Assembly (NCBI GenBank): GCA_019321725.1
Contig: CM033122.1
Coordinates: 2,418,001-2,482,000 of the forward strand
Length of the DNA stretch: 64,000 bases
Reading direction: 5' to 3'
Origin: Paulownia fortunei
Lineage: Eukaryota; Streptophyta; Magnoliopsida; Lamiales; Paulowniaceae
Position 1 is the first letter of the stretch; each line of letters opens with the position of its first letter. Of this stretch, positions 24,053-35,900 are shown one piece after another. The translations under genes were made by a program, and so were the position numbers. The notes under the pieces are model-generated. The model had not been told where the DNA came from. It saw only the letters and a list, made by a program, of their open reading frames with translations, and did no database searches.

Positions 24053-26182
24053 CTAAGTTAATGCAAAGTTTATTAATTGACGTCCATAAGCAAATAATAA
24101 ATATATTAGTTGAGAAACCAAATGAATCTAAGAACTCAAACAAATAGAAAATAGATTATTAAAAATATATATATGAATTAAAAAAGAAAAAAAGCTTTAA
24201 TAACTGTGCCATCAAATCCAAAACAGAAAAGCCAAAAACTTGGTAAGTGAATGGAAAAGAATAAAATATAAATAAAATCACTTAAGAGAATGAGAGTAAA
24301 AAGGTGCTAGATATAGTACATGCCAATTGCTATGGAAGTTAATTAAAAGATGGCTCTGACCAAGAAATAGTTTGTTCAAAAAGAACACAAACCATAGGGT
24401 TTATATGGTTAAACGACATGTTGTTCAGCACACATGTTTTTCTACATTTATGCCATGCACATGTTTTTCAGGTTATTTTAGATACTTTTTAGGTATGTTT
24501 GGTTTTATATTTCAATTTTGTATTGAATCTTATATTGCATATATTACTCATAAACGCTACGTGTATAATTTTTTTTCTTATATATTTAAAATTATTCATA
24601 TACTGTAATATGTAATATAAATTTAATATAAAATTATAATAAAAGATCAAAACTGAATTACTAATAATAATGACCACATTCTCAGCATTAGGAAAAAAAA
24701 TATAAAAAATCTTATTTTCAACCTCTTTAATAGCTCTTGAACATTTTTTCTTTGATTCTATCCTTTACTATTTTTATATCTACTAGATAAGATCATAATA
24801 TGCTGCACCATCTTTTCATGTAAAAGAATACACTTTCTCAAATTATAAAATTCTTAAAATATGCGAAGTCAAACCAGCTATTCTTTGAGGAACGTTTTGA
24901 ACTTAATGTGATGGGCCAGTTCCTTTGTTGATTCGTAGTACTTTTTAGGTAGCCATACTCGGAAAATTTGAACTTCTCCACACTTTGGATCTTGCTGACC
25001 ATTCAAAAAAAAATTGAACAACATTAAAGAAAGAGACTGGAGAAAAGTACTCATAGTATTCAATTTTTCTACCTAAAACACAATAGAATGACCCTTTGTC
25101 CTAAAGTTCTCTAGGAATTAACAATGTCAGCTTCCTCGGCGCCGAACATTCCCAATCGAATTCAGAGCCTGCACATAGAACAGATTCATCTGTTAGTTTC
25201 AAAATGGATTAAAGTAAATATAATAAACTTCCACATACAATTTCTGTAAGCTACAAGAATGCTACTCTTAAGTACTAGTCTGCTCTTGCATGCAAACCCT
25301 TCAATGTATCTTTTCATGCCCCTTCATTTCATTTTAGATTTTTTTTTTGTAATTTTATATTATTTTTTGTATTATACACGAACACCATGTTCTTAAATAT
25401 ACAATTAAAATTAATCATATACACAATGTGCATATATTATATGAAATATAAGATGCAAGTTCAGGTATGTACGTGCAATTCTCTCAAGTGAATATGTACA
25501 ATAGAGCTTATTAACTCTATTTTTAAAGCAACAAAGGTTATATGTTATTTTTGCAATTGATGCATAATTAATAAAATTAATTTGGTCAGATAGACAACCA
25601 ACCATATGTTTCTTTAAGTTTTCTGTGTATAATAACTGGTTAATCATTTCGAATCATAAGCAATATAAATAAAAATGAGAAAGATATGAAAACCGAAAAC
25701 AAACATTTATACTTTCAACTAGATATATAGAAAATAAAAATAAAAATACAAGGGTCATTCAATTATCATTATTGAAATTCATAAGCTAGAAAATTACGTC
25801 ATTTATACATAGCTAACCACATTATGGATACAAAGTCCTATCCAGTGCAAAGGAAAATAATTTAATTGTGTGCTATTCATCTTAGATTTTCTTTAGAAGA
25901 AAATATACTGCTATTTTTGCCATATTTGATTATGCATATTAGTACAGAGTATAATAATTAGTAGAAGACTTGATAAAATTTGGGAGGCAAAATTTATGCA
26001 CGAAAACAAGTCTTTTTCTCCACTTCCGTTTATCATACGTTTCAAGGAAGACTAGTTCAACAAAGAATAAACAGAAAAATTCCATACCAAGAAATTAATT
26101 ACCTTTACGTGTGTCTTTTTCTTTTTCTTTTTTTTTTTGGTCTGTGGATTTTATATGCAAACAAGAATGTGTATCGATATAC

Positions 26183-26682
26183 TCACTGTTGAAACTCGAT
26201 GTTCAAGTAAGAAACCGCGGTATTCGCAATTGTCCCGAAAGCTGTATTAGATAACACAAGGCTGGTCCCATCTCTGGAGGGCCGGGAAACCGAGGTTTGG
26301 GCCCGATCCACGATCTTGACTTGGATAGTCTGTCCCGGCACGCAGGTCTGCGGCACGGCGGCGCTGATGCACCGCACTAAATACTGCCGCCCGCAGGCGG
26401 CGCCATTGTCCCATATCCCCTCCCCAGCGGCGGCGAAAAGGTTGCTCGTCGGGAACTGCGACAAATCACTGCCGTAGCACGCCGTGGCTACAGAACAAGA
26501 AATTGGAATAATGTCAGATTTCCATTGTTTCGAGAATTGAATGCATTTTAAAGAGTGGAACACTTACGTGTATATGGAGGGACATACTGGCTGGCGGTGC
26601 CAATGTCGGCGCGGGAAAATTGAATTTGCGGCCCGAGAAGGAGGAGGGAGAGCCATAGGAGTAGAAATTCGGGCCTTAACAT
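26183..26682 (-). CDS. EG45-like / blight-associated p12-like secreted protein (plant natriuretic peptide relative)
   Basis: Small apoplastic protein with an expansin-like double-psi beta-barrel domain. Relatives include citrus blight-associated p12 and plant natriuretic peptides, which influence water and ion balance; the exact role here is not known. Exon 1 is 26568–26682 and exon 2 is 26183–26487, joined by a GT–AG intron in phase 1, giving 139 residues. Residues 1–25 form a typical signal peptide (Leu-rich core, likely cleavage after SRA). The junction restores the family motif YTPTACYG, followed by AAAGEGIWDNGAACGRQY, LVRC and QTIQVKIVDRAQTSVSRPSR. Four cysteines in the mature part (42, 70, 78, 87) allow two disulfides. 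The protein ends EFQQ, as in p12-like proteins. Confidence 0.93.
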
Positions 26683-26780
26683 CCTAAGCCTAAAATAAAA
26701 CCAATAAATTGGTTTTGAAATAATTCAATCCTGATGTATTTACACCGTATGTTCCGTCGTTTACAATAAATGAAGAATGT

Positions 26781-26792
26781 ATAATATATAGG
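26781..26792 (-). promoter_or_regulatory. Candidate TATA box of the EG45-like gene
   Basis: On the minus strand the sequence reads CCTATATATTAT, about 100 bases upstream of the start codon at 26682, a plausible core-promoter position for a gene with a short leader. Based on motif and spacing only. Confidence 0.45.
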
Positions 26793-27490
26793 CTATGGAT
26801 TGCAAGTATTCCAAGTCAACGGCACCAAACGTGCATTAGGTGTAGGATATCTCACTCCAAAATTTATTTTTCAGAGAAAAAAAAAAAAACTGTTATAAAG
26901 TACGGTATGAAAGCAATAAATTATGTTTGGGTGATATATAGCTAGTCAAAGAGAATGGCTGTATGATTGGAATAATCATAAATATAACACGGGAAAGAGG
27001 TCATCTGTGCATGTCACATGATTTTATTACCAAAATACAATCAAGGTTGACTGCTAAAATATTGTTCACAATTGATAAATTGATGATAAAATCGAAACTA
27101 AGGTAGTAAATTTCCATTTTGCATGGGTTAGTTGTTTGTCATTCAAGTAATAGCTTTTTATCATTATTGCTCGTGATTCATGTAATTGTATCTCAGCAGC
27201 CTTTAAAAGTGATCATGCGTATGCCATTGGATGTTATACTAAACTGTAGTAATAATAGTATTAAGAAACTTACTTATTTAAGTTAATTAAAAGGGAATGA
27301 TGACTAAAATCAATAGTTGAACTTATAAATTGGGGTTAGCTATGATGGGACAGAGAAAGTCGAAAATAAAAAAGGATTAAAATGCCCTCATAATTTAAGG
27401 GTATTTACCAAATATGACAAAATACCATCTTTCTTGGCATATCTATTCGAACTCAAGTTAAGTACTCCATTCAAATTGTCAACAATCAAA

Positions 27491-27880
27491 TTCATATATA
27501 ATAAACTGTTAGATGGGCTTTCATATGGTTTGATGAGCAACTTTCTTTATGCAAGATCAAAAGACATGCAATAAATAGTAGTATTTACCAAATATGACAG
27601 GATACATGGGTTCTATCCAATCCAAATCCAATTCAAGTGCGAGACCAAATTGTCACTTTTCATATTCATATATAATAAATTATTAAATAAGCAATTATAA
27701 ATAATTTTCATTCACGATAAAAATATACAATAAATAGCTTCATTTATTATAAAACTTAAACTTATCACTTTTCATATTTATATATAATAAACAATTAGAT
27801 ATATTGATGGACTCATATGGTTAGATGAGCAACTATAAATATTTTTCATCCGCGATAAAAATATACAATAAATAATTTTC
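27491..27880. repeat. Diverged local repeat, three copies
   Basis: The phrase TTCATATATAATAAA or a variant recurs at about 27491, 27665 and 27777. It is followed in at least two copies by GATGAGCAACT or AAGCAATTATAAAT and by CGATAAAAATATACAATAAA. Spacing is irregular (about 174 and 112 bp), so this is a decayed duplication rather than a clean satellite. Confidence 0.6.
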
Positions 27881-29280
27881 TTATGAACTCATTAAGATTT
27901 CTAAGACCTGAACCTAACCTAAACATCAAATCTAATCATCTCCTGAGTTTTCAAGATAACCTAATTTGTTAGGTTCGAGATCAGACCTTTACCCACCTCT
28001 TCTAGTGGGTCTGTCTGGTTACTTCATTTTGAAACCAGATCAAGCTACCCGCCAATATAATAATCTAACATTTTTATTCAACTCTAAGTTAATTATCATG
28101 TAACAATTCAACTTAATGCCTTAGATATTGCTACGGAGAAAGTAGTGCAAGAATTTATATTCTGTTTTGTGCAAAAAGTTGATTAAAAGATTCGTATAGC
28201 AGATACTGCGCAATATAAAAATCATGTGACATAAATTAACTAATTTAATTGTATTTATACGACCGACTAAGGCCTGACATTAATTGAGCTGTCGATATTG
28301 GAAATACCGATCGGCTGCCGACTTTTCACACGCTTATAGATTATTATTGACCGGATTCTGAAATCCCAATTTAGTACAGGGAAAAGTAGGTTCCCGACAA
28401 GAAATCAAATTGGCTGAGTTTGGCCATTACCAATCTTATTCTGTTATTTTTTGAAATGAAGAAGTAATGCTAGGATCATCGCAAACATATATATCCTAGA
28501 AACATTAGAAGGGTAGATTGTTGTTTGTTGCTTCTTAATTAATTCCATTGACAATAATAGCTATGTTTTTAGTTTAAAATAAATTTAATATAATGGTAGA
28601 TTATGAAAATTAATATTGACACCCTTAAAATTATTACATGCACCCAACTATTCTTTTCTTGCACAGCACTAGTAACCTATAACCTAAAACGTTTATACTT
28701 GTAATTCATAAGTATGCATAATGTATACGGATATTACATTTCGATTTTCATTGATTTTTGTGGACCTTATACAAGTATTGAGATTTCTTTTAATCAAGTT
28801 TAACACTCTAATTTTAAAATATTATGATCACTGATGTGTAAGTCTTTGATATGGGCTTCATAAAATCAATGACTATAACAAATTAAGATACGATAACACG
28901 AAGTTTAGTTTAGTATAAGTTTGGGACTCATCGGCGAAACGAGTGCTAAGAACAACTCATGTGGAGTAATGTGCGGGCGATGGGATACATATGCTGAGCC
29001 AATGTGCACTAGCCAAAATTTAGTGCGCATCCCTAGCATCTAGATTGAGGACCGGTTGTATTCTGGTAAGAGTATTGGCAACATTAGAGGATAAGTCAAG
29101 GGAAATTAAAAGCTGAAGAAACACACAAAGTCAAAACCTCCGGATTAGATTGGGACTAATTTATTGGGCCAATACATGTGAAAAGTCTTGAAGAAAGAAA
29201 TGTTGGGTTGTAGAAAGTAAGAGTGTTACTAGAAGCTGAATCTGAATAATACTTGTCAGCCTACCGCCAATCATTACAGC

Positions 29281-29284
<4 letters not shown>

Positions 29285-29317
<33 letters not shown>
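29285..29317 (+). repeat. (ATA)n microsatellite
   Basis: About eleven ATA/TAA trinucleotides in intergenic DNA. A probable polymorphic marker; no coding role. Confidence 0.95.
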
Positions 29318-32300
29318 TATTTAGGAACGAAACTAGAAATTCTAAGATTGGAAGGAGAGATTAATTTTTTTCAATGTTTGGATTAATTTTTTAATAGATT
29401 TTCAATTATATTTAAGACAATTTTATTATTTATAGGATGATAAAATTTTAAAAATATAATAAATTTATGTATATAATTTATCATAAATTTAAGATTAAAC
29501 ATAATTGAATTTACAATTATATGGAGTGGAGGTGGACGCCTACCCCTGTCAGCCCTCTTCTCTACTAATTTTATATCGGTTGTGCACTGAACTTTTGATG
29601 CTTGGTAAGAGGGATTGAAGGGATGGAGGGGTAGAGACTTGGGGGAGGAATATAAACTTCATTTTTGGTTTTCTATAAAGGAAAGATGGAGGGTAATTGA
29701 GTGATAAAGAAACTTCTTCTCCTGTTTAAATTTCAATCCCTCCTAATCCTGATGAGTTGAAGGTGTGATTCTTAAGAATAATTTTGTGTACCCAAAACGT
29801 TGATAAAATGTACAAATAAAACTTCAATAAGACAGACTAACCAGAAAAAGTTGACCCAATACTAACGTTCGTACGTAATAAAGAGAGAGAGAAACAACTG
29901 GACAACCAGCAAAACAAGAATCTAAAGCCATAAAAAAAACATGTCTAAAGCACAGAGGGGGACTGAAAGGGGGAGGTCGAGTGCATACCCCATGAAATTA
30001 ATCTCTGATTCGATCGGAAAACGCAACCTGCAAGACAAAGTTGAGAAAAATAATTGGTCATATTATTCGACCATCTTTTATAAGGATAATAAAAAGATGT
30101 TCGTATGGAGAAAGAATCAAGACTTTGATTGCTCAAACCAAATTATGAAGAGGATCCCCTTCAGAAATTATAGCAATCCGCAGAGAGTTATGGCAATATA
30201 TATGCGTTACGTACAGATATTCGATTACGCCTAGCTGGTAATCAGCAGGCATTAAATACATTGCTTTTAAGGAAAAGTTATCATTAGCTTTCCATTCTAT
30301 GGTGTACAAGAGTGAAATACATCTTTGAAAATTGTTATTTGGATAAAGAGGACGTAAATCTGATATTACTTACCTTTGAAGAAAATGTTTTCTTGGATTC
30401 TATGGGATGTATACAGAAAATTTAGACGTCTTGATTTTTGTTTCTTTGCATCAGACCAACGTCACATGATTTTCTTTTTTTTTTTTTTAAATGAATAGTC
30501 TCTATAACTATCTACACAATCTCTTAAATAGATGTCTTAGATATTTTATCATTTTTTTTATATACATTTGTTGACGTTCTAACTTTCCATTGATATATAA
30601 AACTAAATAAATTTGAAATCTTAATGATTTCTTTAATTTATTCAGTTCAAGCTATGATTAGAAAGAAATACTACATTCTATATGTAATACATCGAGTGCG
30701 ATATACAAATACTTCATTTTATAATAAATAAAATATTTATCTATTATCATCAATAAAAAATACACTTAGGGAGTATAGACTATTGATATACAACTCCATA
30801 AATTTGACATTGATCTTGAGTTATGCCTAGTACCTACGCTATTAATTATATAGTTGAATTTCTCCGGATGATAAAGTGGATTCCTATTAAACATGTAAGG
30901 TAGTAGAGTTGCATTTGTCATTAGATTAAGCAATAATCAACGGAGATTTTTCTAACAAAACGCAACAATTGTGAGATGGCTTAGAGGAATCAATTAGGTG
31001 TGTTGGTTAATTCAAGTCATACTTATGAGGTTTGACATAGGAAAGGGTTGGAAAAGTAATTTTAAGATTTAGGACAATTGGTGTTGCAAAAATCATAAGC
31101 TTCACCAATCACAATAAGAACAAGAATTCTTGTTTGAGCAAAAATAATCTGACGTAGTATAGAGTTGGCCTATCTTAAATGGACTCTGTTCTTGTTTGAG
31201 CTTAATTATGGTTAGATGTTCAAGGTAGATAAGAGATTTTGTGTGGACTCAAATCCAAATTATGAGTTGAGTTAGGAGTTCTGGCTCACGTGAGTGAATA
31301 TCTAGTGTTATTGGTTAAGGATGAATTGATCAACTCACTTCAGATGATAAGAGTTAGTCTACTCCGAGTCCGAATTGGGCAAGCAAGTCAGCTAGAGGAT
31401 TATCTAATCTGATGCCGAGTTGAGCTGCTTGACTGGATATAAGGTGACCAACCTGGGCTGACTGAGCAGGTCAGCCTAACTTGAATGTACCGGAGCAAGC
31501 AATTTAGTGATGAAGAATCCTATTGTAATATGTTAGTAATGAAAAATCCTATTGTGCTTGCATTGGAATGCTGAAAAAGGAAAGAGATTCTTTGTTATCT
31601 AAAGACCTGTGTCTAAGAAAATTTGTGTGGGTCCTTCTTAATTCTACTATTTTGATTGGCTACTATAAAAAGTGATTCGAAATATGATTTATTTTTTACG
31701 TATTACAGTATAATTGAGATATAAATACTTTGATTGAGTGATTGATTGATGCATTTCGAATCCTTATTACTTAAGCATCGAAAAGTTCACTGGGCAACTC
31801 CAATGCTTTTGCAAGTCAATCTAGATGTGGTTCGTTGATCAAATCATTATATTTAAAATTCTTGATTCATGCTGAAATTTTGAATGCATCACAATACATA
31901 AACTGTCTGAACAATATTTGTAACATATAGTATAAACACTACCGTAAGCAGGACTCTTAGAAGATTTTTCAAAACAATGTTAATTTGGCATTCCAACTTG
32001 ATTTTTAACTTCAGTTCTACGTCTCTAAGATAGTTACTTTTTGGAAGAATTACAAGTGGAGCATATATTTGTCCAACTCAATATTGAATTTTTGCAATAA
32101 GTGTTTGATCTTGTACTCTACTCATTTCATCTCATAAATACACACAAAAAAAAGGCGAGATAAAGAAATGAAGAGGAGTAATTGGGAAAAATGTTTACTA
32201 AAATTTACAAAAATTGACATGCAAAATTCTTAACTAGAACAGGAATTTTTCATGCACCTGTTTGAAATTTGCAATAAATGTTTGGTAACCAAATCTCACA

Positions 32301-32917
32301 TAACTTTAATTTGGCAAACCACAGAACATGCAATTATTTGGTTCTTACAAATTTACATGTTCGATGTATGCAAATTGCCTAACCAATGTCGCCTCAGTCC
32401 TAAAAGAAAAGCTTAACAATCAATAGTCTGGCGCAAGTTAGGAATTTGGGCTAAAAAAAAAAGAAAAAAAAAAGAAAAAAAAAAACTTAACAATCAAAAG
32501 TTTATACAATTGAGAAGGTTCACGAGAATGGTACAGAAAACAAGTTTGTAAGAGCAAGGGCCAAGATCAGTATGTTTTGGGCCCCCAAGTTGCATAAATG
32601 GCCACAATGATAACCATATCCAACAATGTAAAAGCCCATTTATGGCCCATATACTCCTCTTCGCCAACAAATTTTCAAGAAATTCTATGTTTATCGCGTA
32701 GCTCCACATCACTCGAATCGTTTACCAACATCGAATCACATCCTAAATTTCCTGTTTCTCTACGCATGATTCGTGCGCGAAAAACCTCTGGGCGTCGATA
32801 AAAAACTTGCAAGATTGTCTGAGACTGTCGAATTATATTATCTTTTTCTTTGGTGGTGCGGTTTTCTTGAATTTTATCGAGTTGTGCAAGAAATTTTGTT
32901 TTCTTTCTTCTTGCTCA

Positions 32918-35900
32918 ATGGCCAGTGCTTACTGTCAGAACCCTTTTCGGATTAATGCTCATTTCCATGAAAATTCAAGATTGCTGGCTCCCAAGGTCGA
33001 ACACGCAAGTGTTGCTTTCCCTTCCAATGTGGAAGTCTCAAGACTCAATTTTTACCCAACTTTAGCTTCCACCTCTACTTCCAAGGTGTTCGTTAATCAG
33101 TTACTAATCACTTTTTTCATGTTTATATGCTTACCATACCAGTATACATATATACAAGTAGTCGATACAGATTAATGTTCTCCTTAGACTTTGAGAAATT
33201 TCTTGCGGACATGGATTTTCTTCTTAGATGTTGTTATCAAACGTGATATCTTATTCTCCTGATTACATTAAGCTAAACTAGGTGATGAGCTCCAAGAGAA
33301 AGGACATATCCATGTGATGATGTTTTCACAATTTTTCGGAAGAGGATGAAAAGTATTGACATATAATCTTGCTCATGTGTATACCAAATGACACCTAATT
33401 TTATTGTTTAAAATCATATAATGAGGCATGCCATTGATTCAGTGCACCTAATTTCTACAGTAAATGAACTTTTTGACCCGCAATTGGTTTAATTCATTAT
33501 TATTAGGCATTGAATTATGTTGGACTGGCATCATGAGTGCAGTGATGATTTGTCATTTTGTTCAAAGAGAATGCTTATGAGTTTGTGTCACTTCCGATGT
33601 ATGTTTGATTTGGCAAGTAACAAGATCAGATGAAACTAATCACATGTTCATATTTCCTCTCATTCTCTAGTTATTCTTTGATATTATTTGTCTGTGGATT
33701 TGGGAGTTACTAACTTTTTGCTTCCCTGAGATCGTCCACTTTTACTCAAATAAAATTTGTAGGGAAGTTCGATCCCTTTGACTTATTTATGCTTGCTTCT
33801 ACTAGTTGGCTGTTACCCTCATAGCATTATAATGTTGAATGAACTTTATCTATAGGCTATTCAGCTACTATTTCTAAGTCATTGCTTCTTTAGCTATTCC
33901 ATGCTTGAAGTTGAACGCTACTCATTTAAGCCATGCTTTTCCTTTACCCTCAACCTATATTTAGACGATGTCATATTACTGCTGCATTATTTCGGTTGAC
34001 TTGTTTGCCTCTCCCCCCAAACTAAAGAAAATAAGGAATATTTATATATCAAAATGGAGACAACCTGTTAATAGTTGTGAATTGTGGCATTTCTCGATGT
34101 AGGAATATGCTGGTGATGTACATTGTTTATCGAATGCTGATGGTTCCATTAATGAGAAGGTGCCGACACCCATGCTCGATATGATTGAAAATCCCATGCA
34201 TTTAAAAAGTTTAACTTCAAAGGTTCGGCAACTTTGGGATATAATTGTATTTCCTACTTGTAAGTCTTGGACTTTGAAGTTCAAGTTGATATAATGCGGC
34301 TAATCAAAGCATTCTCATGCAGGAATTAAAACAGCTAGCTGATGACATTCGATCAGAATTATTGTTTATCATGTCCAATACTCAAAAATCCTTTAAAGCT
34401 AGTCTATCAGTGGTAGAACTAACAGTCGCTATTCATCATGTTTTTCATTCCCCGCTGGACAAGATACTGTGGGATATTGAGGACCAAGTAAGATCCTTTT
34501 CTATACCTAACCTATAAATGTTAATTCATTAGATTTGAACTCATTTTTCGTTTAGCACTTGATGGTAGTATTTTGTGGAATCTCAATATGCAGGCGCATG
34601 TGAGTGTGTGCGCGGGGTGGTGGGGGGGTGGTGTGTGTTGGGGGTTGGGGGTTGGAGAGAGAGAGAGAGGTGAGAGACATTAGGTCCATAGGCTGAGAGT
34701 TGTTTGATCTATGAGTACGTAACTTCCCCGAAAGAAGAAAAGACTTTTATGTGGCAGTTACTATTTGAGCTTAAAAATTTTACCACGGCGCTTCATTTGT
34801 TGTCTTCTTCTGTTGACTTAAACAGACATATCCTCATAAGCTTCTCACTGGGAGGAGGCCCCTCATGCATAAAGCTAGAACACCAGATGATCTATCTAGT
34901 TATACATGTCGTGGTGCATTTGATCCATTTGGAGCAGGGCATGGATGCAGCAGCATATCTGCTGGACTTGGTATGGTGTATTCTGTTGCCTTCTTCTTAC
35001 CCCTCATCTGACCAATAACTTACATTTCTCTGCATTCTTGCATTAGATTTTGTTGTACTCGTGGTACTTGGTTTTGAGTTTGAAATATTTAATAACCATT
35101 TTAATTTATTTTCATCCAGGAATGGCAGTTGCACGAGATATCAAAGGAAAAAGAGACCGCATAGTTGCAGTAATTAGCAATGAAACAATTATGGCCGGCC
35201 AGGTTTATGAGGCTATGAGCAATGCAGGTTATCTGGATTCAAATATGGTTGTGATATTAAATGACAGTCATCACTCTTTACATCCAAAGCTCGAGCAAGT
35301 ACCTAAAGCATCAATTAATGCTGTATCTAGTACTCTGAGCAAGCTGCAATCAAGTAAACTTTTCAGGAAGTTTAGAGAACTTGCTAAGGTATTCATTCCT
35401 TTCCTCCCTTCAGAAATAATGTAACCATAGTATTCAGGATATATCTGCCCCTGGCATAAATCAGAATAGACTAACTTCTTAGTGATGGTGATTTTGAATA
35501 TTCATGTTGAACCAAAAATTAATATTAAAAGCTATTCAAGAGAGCTTCTAAGAAACCATGAGCAAACCATGTTCATGCATACAGCTGAAAAAGCAAAGGA
35601 TTCACTAGTAGGAAATCCAAAAGGAAAGTATTTGATTCACTGTTAGGAAATCTAACTTTATTTTCTTAGGCACAATGTTTTAGAATTATCTTCCTCATTT
35701 TAAAATGAACTTATTTTTCTATTTGGCTATTTGCTGTGAGGATCAGTCCATAGAATCTATAGAAATAACAATTTCAATTGGTTTTACCAATTATGTCACC
35801 GAATTTATAACTATTCTAGTTGCTCTTTGAAAGGACGTTTTTCATGAGGGGGTTTGGCAATTATAAACATCAGGGTGTGCGCCAACGTACTTTTTTGACT

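Larger units (their letters stand above)
20391..26182. other. AT-rich intergenic region with mobile-element remnants
   Basis: Mostly very AT-rich sequence without a recognisable gene. It contains two copies of a MITE-like element (listed separately) and a short coding-like stretch at 23945–24052. Another open stretch on the minus strand at 24878–25063 (containing GEVQIFRVWLPKKYYESTKE) looks protein-like but matches nothing I can name. Possibly decayed gene or transposon fragments. Confidence 0.45.
26793..32917. other. Gene-free region between the EG45-like and DXS-like genes
   Basis: AT-rich DNA with repeat patches. A 97-codon open frame on + at 29941–30234 shows no recognisable domain and is not called. 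Stretches at about 28860–29060 and 31100–31500 are less AT-rich and look like old transposon or LTR sequence, but no ends or coding pieces were identified. A-rich tracts lie at about 32452–32486. The last ~300 bases probably contain the DXS-like promoter and leader. Confidence 0.45.

Noticed and set aside
29941..30234. 97-codon open frame on +.
   Set aside because: No recognisable domain, AT-biased codons and no neighbouring exons; an open frame of this length is expected by chance in this much sequence.
34660..34678. (GA)n run after the G-rich tract considered as a GAGA regulatory element.
   Set aside because: Short simple repeat inside an intron with no promoter context.
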